A stretch of DNA of 64,000 nucleotides from Bifidobacterium magnum (GTDB taxonomy: Bacteria > Actinomycetota > Actinomycetes > Actinomycetales > Bifidobacteriaceae). The notes beneath the pieces were generated by a model, which was given only the letters and a program-made list of their open reading frames with translations, searched no databases and was not told the origin of the DNA. Below, in pieces: positions 63,022 to 64,000 of the stretch. The position numbers and the translations under genes are program-made. How positions within the stretch are numbered: position 1 is the first letter of the stretch; the number at the start of each line of letters is the position of its first letter. The DNA is taken from positions 186,001 to 250,000 of the forward strand of contig NZ_JGZB01000003.1 in the NCBI RefSeq assembly GCF_000741255.1, written 5' to 3'.

Positions 63022-64000
63022 TCAAAGAAGCCATTATCAAAATCGTGGACAAGCAGGACCTGTCCTACGATGAAGCCTACGCCGTCATCGATGAAATCAT
63101 GAGCGGCGAAACGACGCCCACGCAGAACGCGGCGTTCCTGGCGGCCCTGTCCACCAAAAGCACGAAGGCGGAAACGATCGGGGAAATCTCCGGCTGCGCA
63201 GCCGCCATGCGAGACCACGCCACGCGTGTCACCTACGACCATCCCGTCATGGACATCGTGGGCACGGGCGGAGACGGCTCCAAGAGCTTCAACATTTCCA
63301 CCACCGCGGCGCTCGTCGCGGCCGCGGGCGGCATCAAGGTGGCCAAGCATGGCAACCGTGCCGCCTCGTCCAAATGCGGTACCGCGGACTGCCTGGAAGC
63401 GCTGGGCGTCAACATTGAACAGTCTCCGGAAACCTGCATGCGCCTGCTCGACGAAGTGGGCATGTGCTTCTTCTTCGCGCAGAAATACCACACGTCCATG
63501 AAATATGTGGGCCCGATCCGCAAGGAACTCGGCATCCGCACCGTGTTCAACATTCTGGGACCATTGACCAATCCCGCGACGCCCACCATGCAGCTGCTCG
63601 GCGTGTACGACGCGTCGCTGGTCGAACCGCTGGCCCATGTGCTCGCCAGCCTCGGCGTGCGCCACGGCATGGTCGTATACGGACAGGACAAGCTCGACGA
63701 AATCTCGATGAGCGCACCCACCAGCGTATGCGAATTCCATGGCAGCGCCTTCTCGCGCTACGTGATCATGCCCGAACAATTCGGGTTTACGAGTTGCGCG
63801 CGCGAAGAGCTCGAAGGCGGAGCCCCTGAAGAAAACGCCGCGATAGTGCGCTCCATCCTCGCGGGAGAACAAGGTCCGCGCCGCAACGCCGTGCTCATGA
63901 ACGCGGGCGCCGCATTCTCGCTGGCGGGCAAAAGCGAGAACATCACACAGGGCATCGCGCTCGCCGCGTCCCTGATCGATTCGGGCGCCGCGCAAGAGAC
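63018..64000 (+). CDS. trpD: Anthranilate phosphoribosyltransferase, N-terminal part (3' end outside window)
   Basis: 327 codons are visible before the window ends with no stop. The product opens [21 protein letters not shown] and has [23 protein letters not shown] (PRPP-binding GTGGD loop), [21 protein letters not shown], and [21 protein letters not shown], all standard for TrpD. It transfers phosphoribose to anthranilate, the step after TrpEG. ATG 63018 overlaps the trpG stop (ATGA). Only about 20 residues should be missing. Confidence 0.95.
   Translation, partial: MIKEAIIKIVDKQDLSYDEAYAVIDEIMSGETTPTQNAAFLAALSTKSTKAETIGEISGCAAAMRDHATRVTYDHPVMDIVGTGGDGSKSFNISTTAALVAAAGGIKVAKHGNRAASSKCGTADCLEALGVNIEQSPETCMRLLDEVGMCFFFAQKYHTSMKYVGPIRKELGIRTVFNILGPLTNPATPTMQLLGVYDASLVEPLAHVLASLGVRHGMVVYGQDKLDEISMSAPTSVCEFHGSAFSRYVIMPEQFGFTSCAREELEGGAPEENAAIVRSILAGEQGPRRNAVLMNAGAAFSLAGKSENITQGIALAASLIDSGAAQE

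Noticed and set aside
1-64000. Mobile elements, prophage or CRISPR
   Set aside because: No transposase, integrase, phage gene, repeat-spacer array or gene block of clearly different composition was seen.

Overview
The window is an ordinary stretch of chromosome from a high-GC actinobacterium, most probably a Bifidobacterium. The evidence is the gene content (WhiB, CarD, ANTAR-domain PdtaR, PdtaS, DUF501, DUF5719, UPF0182), the conserved run eno - divIC/ftsB - DUF501 - ppx, the GlgB/GlgX pair and the many GTG/TTG starts. I infer genus level only. I see no prophage, transposase, integrase, CRISPR array or rRNA operon. Two LCP wall-anchoring genes, a family-2 glycosyltransferase, metal and peptide uptake genes and two two-component systems mark a Gram-positive envelope and lifestyle.

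Layout. 1-7.0 kb: the 3' part of a UPF0182 membrane protein, a GNAT acetyltransferase, then pth-mfd. 7.1-10.7 kb: eno, divIC, DUF501, ppx. 10.7-15.1 kb: tRNA-Leu(TAA), an FKBP prolyl isomerase, greA, a solitary oligopeptide-binding protein gene broken by one in-frame TAA, and a hemolysin III-type membrane protein. 15.2-29.0 kb: the histidine kinase pdtaS, whiB, an FtsK/EccC-like ATPase, two LCP proteins, a giant membrane glycosyltransferase with its DUF5719 partner, a degenerate metallopeptidase-family protein, a HAD phosphatase and comF. 29.0-34.4 kb: glgB followed at 12 bp by an OmpR-type regulator and its kinase, then divergent carD-ispF. 34.5-38.4 kb: a Zn/Mn-type ABC importer and folD. 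38.5-45.7 kb: rpsA, a membrane-anchored MerR regulator with an orphan ABC ATPase, coaE, uvrB and terC. 45.8-51.2 kb: pyk, cysK-cysE, a NUDIX hydrolase, an oddly shaped tRNA with a CAA anticodon and pdtaR. 51.2-59.2 kb: polA, a NIF3-like gene, a second NUDIX hydrolase, glgX and an unknown multi-spanning membrane protein. 59.3-64.0 kb: tRNA-Pro(TGG), aroA and trpE-trpG-trpD, the last cut by the window end.

How the parts relate. The eno and pyk genes each carry a very similar LacI-family-type operator upstream, and glgX carries two CG-centred LacI/cre-like palindromes, so lower glycolysis and glycogen use may share carbon control. PdtaS and PdtaR form a known actinobacterial pair but are encoded about 34 kb apart here. 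AroA and TrpEGD lie in line and share a pathway. About ten genes have no Shine-Dalgarno sequence but a -10-like hexamer placed 6-8 nt before the start codon, as expected for leaderless transcripts; I used this to choose several starts. All function calls come from motif and family recognition by eye; no database search was run.
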